In this document: one piece after another, positions 27,056 through 35,078 of the stretch
How positions within the stretch are numbered: position 1 is the stretch's first letter
Layout of the letters: each line of letters begins with the position of its first letter
Assembly (NCBI GenBank): GCA_020723255.1
Contig: DYJH01000019.1
Location: 1 to 35,078, forward strand
Reading direction: 5' to 3'
Source of the DNA: Desulfonema limicola
GTDB taxonomy: Bacteria > Desulfobacterota > Desulfobacteria > Desulfobacterales > RPRI01
DNA: 35,078 bases
Position numbers and translations under genes: made by a program
The notes under the pieces: generated by a model
The model's input: only the letters and a program-made list of their open reading frames with translations
The model's database searches: none
Told to the model about the DNA's origin: nothing

Positions 27056-29701
27056 CTAGTATATTGAACCCACGGTAAATTCAACCTTTCCGCCCTCGCC
27101 CTCGCCGGTCTTGGGATCAAGAATATAGCCATATTCGACCCTCATCGGCCCCATCGGAGAATACCATCTGATGCCACCCCCAACGCTTTTCCGCAGGCTG
27201 CTAAGATAGGTTTCACTATTGTCATAAACATCGCCTGCATCAAAGAACAATACTCCCATGACACCGGCATCCTTGATGAGAGGGAAAATAAATTCAAGAT
27301 TTAACTGGGCAAACTTATTTCCACCGATTTCTGTTAATAAACCTTCAGAATTTATTTTTTTTGGGCTTAAATCTTCCCAATCAAATCCCCGCAGTGAATT
27401 TATTCCGCCAAGATTGAAACGTTCATAAATGGGTAATTTTTTGCCCTGATTTTCGGCAACATAACCTGTTGCAGCATGTATTGCTCCTACCGTACCCTTA
27501 AATAAAGGTATAAACCAGCCTCCTTCAAGATTGAACTTTGTAAAACCAACATCTCCGCCAAGTCCAGCATATTGAATAGAGAAAGCATGATTTGCTCCCT
27601 CGGTAGGGTTAAAAATTTTGTCACGGGAATCATATCTTATGGAGGCTGTTATGCTGCTTGTAACATTGTTTCCTTGCATATCTTTAATTTCATCCGGCGC
27701 ATCAGTCTGAATATTTGTTACATCTGAATCATCTAAACCATAGGAAAAATATACTCTGGTGTATTCATAAACAGGATAACCCACTCTTATAGCGCCTCCC
27801 TTGCTTTTCTTATCGTAAGTATCATAACCATAGTCCCAGTTATACAAATCAATACCGGCTGAAAGGGGTGTGTCAAATAACCATGGCTCAGTAAAACCTA
27901 AAATAAATTTTGTTGAAATACCCCCTAACTGTGCGCTCAAAGATAGTACTTGCCCCTTTCCAAAAAGGTTTTTTTGTGCGATTGACCCCATAAAAAATAC
28001 ACTTTCTTCATTGCTGTAGCCTGCGCCAAATGTAAATGCTCCGGTCGGTTTATCCTCAACATCGATCTTTAGCAGCATTTTATCATCAGAACTTCCTTTT
28101 AATGTATTCATTTTTACGTCTTTAAAGAAATCCAGACGATGCAGATTGCGCATACTCTTTTTCATTTTCTCACCGCTGAATAATTCCTGCTCATATACTT
28201 GCAATTCCCTTCTTATAACCTTATCCCTTGTTTTTGTATTTCCTTCAATTGAAATTTCTTCGAAATAGATTAGTTTGCCTTTATTGATTACAAGGTTTAT
28301 ATTTATCTGCAACTTATTTTGATCAGGATCTATTTCTGGAACAATATTCACATAAGCATACCCTTCGTTTGAATAAATATCAGTCAATGCGAGAAGATCG
28401 GTTTGCAGAACCTGTCTGTTATAATATTTTTCCTTGTTAATTTTTATGCGTTCGATAAGCTTTTCTTCAGGTAAAATTAGATCTCCTGAGATTCTAATTT
28501 TGCCGACTTTAAACTGTGGGCCTTCATTTATTTTTATTTTAATCTTAATTCCAGCTTCTTTAATATCGACTTGAGGCTCCCCTATTTTGGCCTGAATAAA
28601 ACCATTGTTTTGGTAAAATGCCGAAAGATTAGCAACATCCTGATCTAAATTTTCCCTTTTAAGATCTCCTGAAGAAGTTATCCATGAAAATATGCTTTCT
28701 TCAGAAGTTGACATAAGTTTTTTAAGCTCTTTACTTGAATATACCTTGTTGCCTTCGAATACTATGTTTTTAATCAAGGCTTTTGACCCTTCTGAAATTA
28801 TAAACTCAAGGTCAGCCTGATTATTTTCATGTTCATAAATTTTATATGCCACTTTTGCATTATGATAATTTCTTCCTCTGTAAAGACTTTCAATTCTTTC
28901 AATATTACTCTGTATCGCTACGAAATTTAATATAGAACCGAGTTTAATATTCAAAGACTCTTTTATTTTATCAGTCTCAAATAATTTATTGCCCTTAATA
29001 AGTATTGCCTTTATGCTTTGTTTTTCTTTAACCTTAATTGTAAGCGCCTTGCCTTCAGGTTTGTCTTCAGCTTCAATCCTGACATCATCAAAATACCCCA
29101 TGGCATATATTGTTTTTAAGTCTTCAGATATAGTTTTTGGATAGTATATGCCACCTGCTTCCGACTTAATTACCCTTTTAATTGCATCGGTCTCAATGCG
29201 CTTGTTACCATCTACAAGTATTTTTAATATTTTTTCACGTTTAAATATTTTCATGCCAACATTGCGAGAAAATTCCTTCAAGCTGCCTGATATATTTTCT
29301 ATTCCTTCTCCTTCATAGAAAAAAATCTTCGGAATTTGATCACCATCAGATTCGATCATCTTTGAATCAATGCTGAAATGCTGGCCTACCAAGGTTATAC
29401 TTCCCCAAATTACATATTGGGATCCTGTATCAACGCCAATTTTTATTATATCTTCCAGACTCTTTGCTTCTTTTGCGCGTGATAAAACCATATCAGGATC
29501 GGGTTCCGGAACATAAGCGCCATCTTCTTTCAAATGGTTCTTTATTACCTGAGGAATTTGGGTTTTAAGGTATGAAAACTCTTTTGGGGCATTTACTTCG
29601 AAAGGCAATATTAAAACATTTGGAGTTTCCAACGAGTAAGCGTTGAAAGGAAATAAGCAAATCACTGAAAGTACGATCAGACATAAATATTTATTCATCA
29701 T
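27056..29701 (-). CDS. bamA: Outer membrane protein assembly factor BamA with extra N-terminal domain
   Basis: Five POTRA-like repeats (e.g. ILVDGNKRIETDAIKRVI, ILIKGNKLFETDKIKESL, ISIEGNTKTRDKVIRREL), Omp85 barrel FNLGGINSLRGFDWEDLSP; about 125 aa of extra sequence before POTRA1. Confidence 0.93.
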   Translation of the reverse strand: MMNKYLCLIVLSVICLFPFNAYSLETPNVLILPFEVNAPKEFSYLKTQIPQVIKNHLKEDGAYVPEPDPDMVLSRAKEAKSLEDIIKIGVDTGSQYVIWGSITLVGQHFSIDSKMIESDGDQIPKIFFYEGEGIENISGSLKEFSRNVGMKIFKREKILKILVDGNKRIETDAIKRVIKSEAGGIYYPKTISEDLKTIYAMGYFDDVRIEAEDKPEGKALTIKVKEKQSIKAILIKGNKLFETDKIKESLNIKLGSILNFVAIQSNIERIESLYRGRNYHNAKVAYKIYEHENNQADLEFIISEGSKALIKNIVFEGNKVYSSKELKKLMSTSEESIFSWITSSGDLKRENLDQDVANLSAFYQNNGFIQAKIGEPQVDIKEAGIKIKIKINEGPQFKVGKIRISGDLILPEEKLIERIKINKEKYYNRQVLQTDLLALTDIYSNEGYAYVNIVPEIDPDQNKLQININLVINKGKLIYFEEISIEGNTKTRDKVIRRELQVYEQELFSGEKMKKSMRNLHRLDFFKDVKMNTLKGSSDDKMLLKIDVEDKPTGAFTFGAGYSNEESVFFMGSIAQKNLFGKGQVLSLSAQLGGISTKFILGFTEPWLFDTPLSAGIDLYNWDYGYDTYDKKSKGGAIRVGYPVYEYTRVYFSYGLDDSDVTNIQTDAPDEIKDMQGNNVTSSITASIRYDSRDKIFNPTEGANHAFSIQYAGLGGDVGFTKFNLEGGWFIPLFKGTVGAIHAATGYVAENQGKKLPIYERFNLGGINSLRGFDWEDLSPKKINSEGLLTEIGGNKFAQLNLEFIFPLIKDAGVMGVLFFDAGDVYDNSETYLSSLRKSVGGGIRWYSPMGPMRVEYGYILDPKTGEGEGGKVEFTVGSIY

Positions 29702-29707
29702 AGTTCC

Positions 29708-30448
29708 TCAAGTTGCTTCTGCAAGCTGTCCATCAATTATTGTAACACATCTTCCCATAAACGAAGCCAACTCCACATTGTGCGTCACTACTATCATAGA
29801 CATGTCAAACTCTCTGTTAAGACCCATCAGCAACTCGTGAACCTGTTCACTATTTCTTTTATCAAGATTTCCTGTAGGTTCATCTGCAAGAAGAATAAGA
29901 GGTTTTAAAACTAGCGCCCTTGCGATAGCAACTCGCTGCTGTTCACCGCCAGAAAGAACGCTTACCCTGCTGTTTATCCTGTCTTTAAGCCCCACTCTTA
30001 TTAATATTTCTTCCGCCGCTTCTTTTGCTTTTTTTTTGCTTGTTCCTCTTATGAGTTCAGGCATCATAATATTTTCAACCGCAGCAAACTCAGGTAAAAG
30101 ATGATGAAACTGAAATACAAATCCTATCGATTCATTCCTGAACTTTGCCAATTTATTCGAATCATAACTAAAGACATCTTCATTTACAAACAATATTGTG
30201 CCGCTATCAGGATAATCAAGAGTTCCAAGTATATGCAACAAAGTTGACTTGCCGATTCCTGATGGGCCAACAATTGCCATTGTCTCGCCTTTAGATAAAT
30301 CAAAATCAATTCCTCTTAAAATTTCAAGGCGGGCGCCACTACTGTTAAAGCTTTTGAAAATCCCCCTCACTCTTAAAAAACCCGGAGAACAGTTTACAAT
30401 ATTATTTTGGCCGCAATCAGGTATATTATCCATGGCGAATAGCCTCAA
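29708..30448 (-). CDS. lolD: Lipoprotein-releasing ABC transporter ATP-binding protein
   Basis: Walker A GPSGIGKSTLLHILG, LSGGEQQRVAIARAL, LADEPTGNLD. Confidence 0.92.
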   Translation of the reverse strand: MRLFAMDNIPDCGQNNIVNCSPGFLRVRGIFKSFNSSGARLEILRGIDFDLSKGETMAIVGPSGIGKSTLLHILGTLDYPDSGTILFVNEDVFSYDSNKLAKFRNESIGFVFQFHHLLPEFAAVENIMMPELIRGTSKKKAKEAAEEILIRVGLKDRINSRVSVLSGGEQQRVAIARALVLKPLILLADEPTGNLDKRNSEQVHELLMGLNREFDMSMIVVTHNVELASFMGRCVTIIDGQLAEAT

Positions 30449-31646
30449 CAGGATTTAGTTTAGATGCCTGATGAGCCGGGTATAATGTTGCTAAAAAGCA
30501 AATAAGCAATGCAGCGACCGCTATAATTAATACATCAGTGAAAACGAGCTGCACAGGAAGTGTTGTTATGTAATATACATCACCGGGCAGATCAATAAAT
30601 TTATATTTTTCTAAAAGTTTACAAAGTATATAACCTGCACAAACACCCAGGCTGGTGCCGACCGAGCCAATCATCATTCCTTTAAAAACAAAAATTTTTC
30701 TGATGCTCATATCAGTTGCGCCCATAGCTTTAAGAATAGCAATATCTTTTGTTTTCTCCATTACCATCATAATAAGGGAACTGGCTATGTTAAGGGCCGC
30801 TACAAGAACAATAAGTATTAAAATAATAAACATGACCGCCTTTTCCAGTTTTAAAGCTGAAAAAAGATTTTTATTCATTTGCATCCAATCTCTTGCCCAG
30901 TATGGAAACCCCAAAGCATCGATAATGTTCTCAGCTATATTTCTGGCATTGTAAATATCGGCAACATTCACCTCTATGCCTGTTACTGAATCGTTCATCC
31001 TCAATATTTTTTGAGCGTCTTTAATATTGATGTATGCGAGTGATTCGTCATAGTCATGTATTCCTGATTCAATTGTATCCCTAACAATATACTGTTTCAT
31101 CGAAGGCAAATACCCCACAGGAGATATCATCCCTGCCGGAGAGATAAGGTTTATAGTATCACCTTTAAATACTCTTAACTTTTTCGCAAGCTCTTTTCCC
31201 AGTATTATGCCGGGGGCGCTGCTTTTATCCTCCAATTCAACGTTTTGCAAAACAAGCGCATGCAGGTTTTTTACTATCCGCCCCTCGGCTTTCGGATCAA
31301 CTCCTTTTAGAACAGCGCCGGAAATTCCCGAAGAAGACTTAAGCATCACCTGTGTATATATAAAAGGAGCAGCGTTTTTAACGCCATTAATTTTTTGGAT
31401 ATGCCTAAGTACCGGCATATAATCCGAAAATGCCCCGCCGTGGCGCATTACAACAACATGCGATTCAACTCCTAGTATTCGGGATTTAAGATCAGTCTCA
31501 AAACCGGCCATAACGGCAATGACAATGATAAGAGCCATTACTCCGACCATAACACCAACAACTGATAAAATGGTTATAAGTGATATGAAAGACTGTTTTT
31601 GTCTGGCTCTGAGATATCTGCCGCCTATAAAATATTCAAAAGACAT
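30426..31646 (-). CDS. lolC: Lipoprotein-releasing ABC transporter permease LolC/E
   Basis: FEYFIGGRYLRARQKQSFISLITILSVVGVMVGVMALI; overlaps lolD; LolC versus LolE not resolved. Confidence 0.88.
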   Translation of the reverse strand: MSFEYFIGGRYLRARQKQSFISLITILSVVGVMVGVMALIIVIAVMAGFETDLKSRILGVESHVVVMRHGGAFSDYMPVLRHIQKINGVKNAAPFIYTQVMLKSSSGISGAVLKGVDPKAEGRIVKNLHALVLQNVELEDKSSAPGIILGKELAKKLRVFKGDTINLISPAGMISPVGYLPSMKQYIVRDTIESGIHDYDESLAYINIKDAQKILRMNDSVTGIEVNVADIYNARNIAENIIDALGFPYWARDWMQMNKNLFSALKLEKAVMFIILILIVLVAALNIASSLIMMVMEKTKDIAILKAMGATDMSIRKIFVFKGMMIGSVGTSLGVCAGYILCKLLEKYKFIDLPGDVYYITTLPVQLVFTDVLIIAVAALLICFLATLYPAHQASKLNPVEAIRHG

Positions 31647-33142
31647 TAATTAGGTTTTTTCCCTGCGGGTTTCATGTGCGGAAAAAGGATTACTTCCCTT
31701 ATTGAAGCAGCATCGGCAAACAGCATGGTCAACCTGTCAATACCTATGCCCTCACCGGCGGTAGGCGGCATCCCGTACTCTAACGCTTCGACATAATCTT
31801 CGTCCATATTATGAGCTTCATCATCGCCGTCCTGCCTGTTTGATAACTGCTGTACAAACCTGCTGTTTTGATCTTCAGGATCATTTAATTCCGAAAAACC
31901 GTTCGCTATTTCACATCCGGCTACAAAAAGTTCAAAACGGTCTGTCATAGTAGGATCTTTCTCACTTCTTCTTGAAAGAGGTGAAACTTCCACAGGATAT
32001 TCGGTTATAAAAGTTGGCTGAATCAGTTTATCTTGGACAAGAACATCAAAAACTTTTGTTATGATTTTACCTATCCGATCCGATTTTGTGATCTTTATTC
32101 CATTATTGTGTGCAAATTCTAATAGCTTTTCTTTATCTTCAAGCAACACCGGATCGACACCTCCAAATTCTTTCAAGGCGTTTAGCAAACTTATCCTTGG
32201 CCATTTTCCGCTAAAATCAATTTTGTTTCCCTGGTAGATTATTGATGTTGAACCTGCGATTTCCAACGATAAGCGGGAAAATAAATTCTCGGTCAGATTC
32301 ATCAGATCCTGATAAGTAGCATAGGCCTCGTAAAACTCCAGCATGGTAAATTCAGGATTATGATGGGTTGAGACACCCTCATTCCTGAAATTTCTATTAA
32401 TTTCAAAAACCCTTTCAAATCCTCCTACAACTAAACGTTTCAAATACAACTCCGGAGCTATGCGCAAAAAAAGATCCATTCCAAGCGCATTGTGATGTGT
32501 TTTGAAGGGAGTAGCTTCAGCTCCACCTGGTATAGGCTGCATCATAGGTGTTTCAACTTCGATATAATCTCTTTCTAAAAAAAAACTTCGTATATGCTGA
32601 ATAATTCTGCTTCGCTTTACAAATATATCCCGAACATCAGGATTTATAATTAAATCGATATAGCGTTGACGATACCGTTTTTCAGTATCTTTAAGCCCGT
32701 GAAATTTTTCAGGAAGCGGTCTAATTGCCTTACATACAAGCTTTATTTCAAAGGCCAGTATTGTCCATTCACCTGTTTTGGTTTTAAATATCGAACCTTT
32801 GATTCCTAAAAAATCGCCGATATCAAGCTGTTTAAAAAGCTTGTATGAGTCATCTCCGATTTTCTCTTTTCTCAGGTATGCTTGGAATTGGCCAGATCTG
32901 TCCTTAAACCTTATAAAAGAAGATTTGCCGAAAATATTCATAGCCATGACACGACCGGCAACAGAAAAAACAGTTTCATCTTCAGTTTTAGATTCCGGAA
33001 AACCGTTTATTATATTTCTTATGTCTTCCACTGAATGTGATACTATATAATCATTTGGGAAAAGATTTATATTATCATTTCTTAACTCAGAAAGTTTTTT
33101 CCTTCTCCTCTCAAGCAACTCATTTGTTTTTTCAACATCCAT
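31646..33142 (-). CDS. lysS: Lysyl-tRNA synthetase (class II)
   Basis: FKDRSGQFQAYLRKE, FRNEGVSTHHNPEFTMLEFYEAYATY, YGMPPTAGEGIGIDRL. Confidence 0.96.
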   Translation of the reverse strand: MDVEKTNELLERRRKKLSELRNDNINLFPNDYIVSHSVEDIRNIINGFPESKTEDETVFSVAGRVMAMNIFGKSSFIRFKDRSGQFQAYLRKEKIGDDSYKLFKQLDIGDFLGIKGSIFKTKTGEWTILAFEIKLVCKAIRPLPEKFHGLKDTEKRYRQRYIDLIINPDVRDIFVKRSRIIQHIRSFFLERDYIEVETPMMQPIPGGAEATPFKTHHNALGMDLFLRIAPELYLKRLVVGGFERVFEINRNFRNEGVSTHHNPEFTMLEFYEAYATYQDLMNLTENLFSRLSLEIAGSTSIIYQGNKIDFSGKWPRISLLNALKEFGGVDPVLLEDKEKLLEFAHNNGIKITKSDRIGKIITKVFDVLVQDKLIQPTFITEYPVEVSPLSRRSEKDPTMTDRFELFVAGCEIANGFSELNDPEDQNSRFVQQLSNRQDGDDEAHNMDEDYVEALEYGMPPTAGEGIGIDRLTMLFADAASIREVILFPHMKPAGKKPN

Positions 33143-33224
33143 ATCTAATATGCTTTCCCGATTGTTTCAAAAAATGAAATGGAATAACCTATTTGAATAC
33201 CAGTGTCAAGATTAACTTATCTAA

Positions 33225-34526
33225 TCAAACTGGTGAATCAATTTGCTTTAATTTGAAAGTAAAGACCGAACCTTTGTTAATTGTGCTTTCAACATCAAGC
33301 CAGCTATCATACGGCTTTAATATATTATGAACAATTGACAGACCAAGCCCTGTACCCTTTTTCTTTGTAGTAAAAAACGGATCAAAAATAGATATAATAA
33401 TTTCATCAGGAATCCCGCAACCGTCATCAGCTATTTCAATCAAAGCGTTTTTATTCTTTATGGAATATAATTTTACTTTAATATTGCCAGATTTCTCAAT
33501 AGCCTCTGAAGCATTTAAAAGAAGATTCCATAAAATTTGATGCAGATGTACAGGATCCATTTCAACCCAGATATTTGGCGCGATGTCCTTGTAAATAGAT
33601 ATTCTTCCAGAACATTTGATATCTTTCTCAAAAAGATCCACAGCATCTACTATGCTTTTGCCTATTTCAAATTTTTCTATCTTCCCAACAGGCGGACGGG
33701 CAAACATTAAAAAGTTGTTAACAATCGAGCTTAATCGGTCTGCTTCCCTATGTATTATCAGCATTAGCCTATCCTGCTGAGGGCTTTCATACAGATCTCC
33801 TCTTAATAGCTGAATAGAACCGGATATTGAAGCAAGGGGGTTTTTTATCTCATGAGCCATCCTAGCAGCCATCTCTCCCATAGCGGCCATTTTTTCAAAA
33901 CGCTTGACACGCTCTTTCATTGACAACAATTCTTTTTTCGTTTTTCTCGCCTGTTCCGCAAGAAAATTACTTAAAAAAGCGACAGCAAAGCATGCTATTG
34001 TGGTAATCAATACTTTATATACTACCTGACTCCATGGATAATTTTCTGCAATCGGACTTTCAATGGATATAAACGGTCTCATTATGCCAAAATATTCCAT
34101 ATCAACCATTATACCATACTGGATTGCGCAGAGCGCTGCAATAATCATGCTTCCTTTTTTTAAAAAAAGAAGCGTCGAATAAATTATGACCAAAAGATAT
34201 AAAAATGAAAATATACTTGAAAAACTTCCTGTAACAAAGATTATGCAACTTATAATAAAAGTATCTATGCCTACCTGTATTGAAGCAAAAAGCCTGATAT
34301 TTTTTACACGATTAAATGTTGCTGTATAGCATATGGAAAGCATAACTACTGCTGTAATAAGACTATAAAGCATTAAAAGAGGCTTCTCCAGCAGAGAGCG
34401 CGTCGATACAAGTTGAAGAACTATAGTTGACCCAAGAAGAAGCGTAATAAAAAGAACCCTAAAGAGCATGAGTCCTTTTAATCTTTGATAAACATCATTA
34501 TTATATATTTCTAGAGTGTTATCCAT
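33225..34526 (-). CDS. Membrane sensor histidine kinase (NtrB/PilS-like)
   Basis: Six-helix N-terminal membrane region, H box MAHEIKNPLASISGSIQLL, N box NLLLNASEAIEKSG, DDGCGIPDE, GTGLGLSIV. Confidence 0.92.
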   Translation of the reverse strand: MDNTLEIYNNDVYQRLKGLMLFRVLFITLLLGSTIVLQLVSTRSLLEKPLLMLYSLITAVVMLSICYTATFNRVKNIRLFASIQVGIDTFIISCIIFVTGSFSSIFSFLYLLVIIYSTLLFLKKGSMIIAALCAIQYGIMVDMEYFGIMRPFISIESPIAENYPWSQVVYKVLITTIACFAVAFLSNFLAEQARKTKKELLSMKERVKRFEKMAAMGEMAARMAHEIKNPLASISGSIQLLRGDLYESPQQDRLMLIIHREADRLSSIVNNFLMFARPPVGKIEKFEIGKSIVDAVDLFEKDIKCSGRISIYKDIAPNIWVEMDPVHLHQILWNLLLNASEAIEKSGNIKVKLYSIKNKNALIEIADDGCGIPDEIIISIFDPFFTTKKKGTGLGLSIVHNILKPYDSWLDVESTINKGSVFTFKLKQIDSPV

Positions 34527-34572
34527 ATCTTGAATTTAGCACAAAGCTTATTTATAAGCCAGAAAATAAGAG

Positions 34573-34607
34573 CAAAAAAAACCCGGAACCTTCAAAAAGA
34601 TTCCGGG
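34573..34607 (-). terminator. Intrinsic terminator of the rRNA operon
   Basis: Minus-strand CCCGGAATCTTTTTGAAGGTTCCGGG followed by TTTTTTTT, just 3' of the 5S gene. Confidence 0.9.
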
Positions 34608-34619
34608 CATAAAAAATTT

Positions 34620-34735
<116 letters not shown>

Positions 34736-34843
34736 AATCGTTAATTTCTAAAATATATTACAATTCGGTTATATGCACTTTATACTTAAAAAAAGTTCAT
34801 AGCATTCAATACATCTGAATTGAAAATTATGAAAATTATTTTA

Positions 34844-35078
34844 TGGCCAAGCCTCACGACCTATTAGTACCAGTAAGCTAAATGTGTTACCACACTTACA
34901 CACCTGGCCTATCAACCTCGTAGTCTTCAAGGAGTCTTTAGTTAAATATGTTTCCATATTTAAGGGATATCTAATCTTGAGGTTGGTTTCCCGCTTAGAT
35001 GCTTTCAGCGGTTATCCGTTCCGAACTTAGCTACCCAGCTATGCCGCTGGCGCGACAACTGGAACACCATTGGTTCGT
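34844..35078 (-). rRNA. rrl: 23S ribosomal RNA, 3' end (partial; runs off window)
   Basis: TGGCCAAGCCTCACGACCTATTAGTACCAGTAAGCTAAATG... matches the conserved 3' terminal region of 23S (reverse complement). Confidence 0.93.

Overview
The window looks like chromosome of an anaerobic Gram-negative bacterium; gene content and order suggest a Desulfobacterota/sulfate-reducer-like genome (inference). It has three parts. (1) 0-10 kb is an accessory aromatic-catabolism region, all on the minus strand. It holds a four-gene set resembling an ATP-dependent class I benzoyl-CoA reductase of the BzdNOPQ type (two BadF/BcrA/HgdC-type ATPases plus two 2-hydroxyacyl-CoA-dehydratase-family subunits). A ferredoxin and a xanthine-dehydrogenase-family (4-hydroxybenzoyl-CoA-reductase-like) molybdenum subunit with an early stop follow downstream, and a DUF1329 exported protein and a PAS-LuxR regulator lie upstream. 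(2) 10-15.6 kb is a mixed segment: an orphan Na+-translocating decarboxylase beta subunit, waaA, a multicopper oxidase apparently fused to a C-terminal outer-membrane barrel, and a decayed Na+/Ca2+ antiporter. (3) 15.8-34.5 kb is a dense minus-strand lipid A / outer-membrane biogenesis supercluster (lpxK, lptG, lptF, msbA, lpxB, Gfo/Idh, lpxI, lpxA, fabZ, lpxD, skp, bamA, lolD, lolC/E, lysS, histidine kinase), ending at 5S and partial 23S rRNA. The most interesting signals are a collinear ~93-bp non-coding similarity upstream of both the reductase operon and the DUF1329 gene (one copy runs into the 3' end of the luxR gene), palindromic and alternative-hairpin leaders, a MITE-like element next to a decapitated gene fragment inside the reductase operon, the MCO-barrel fusion, and a BamA with an extra N-terminal domain before five POTRAs. 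All identities come from reading the translations; no database search was run.
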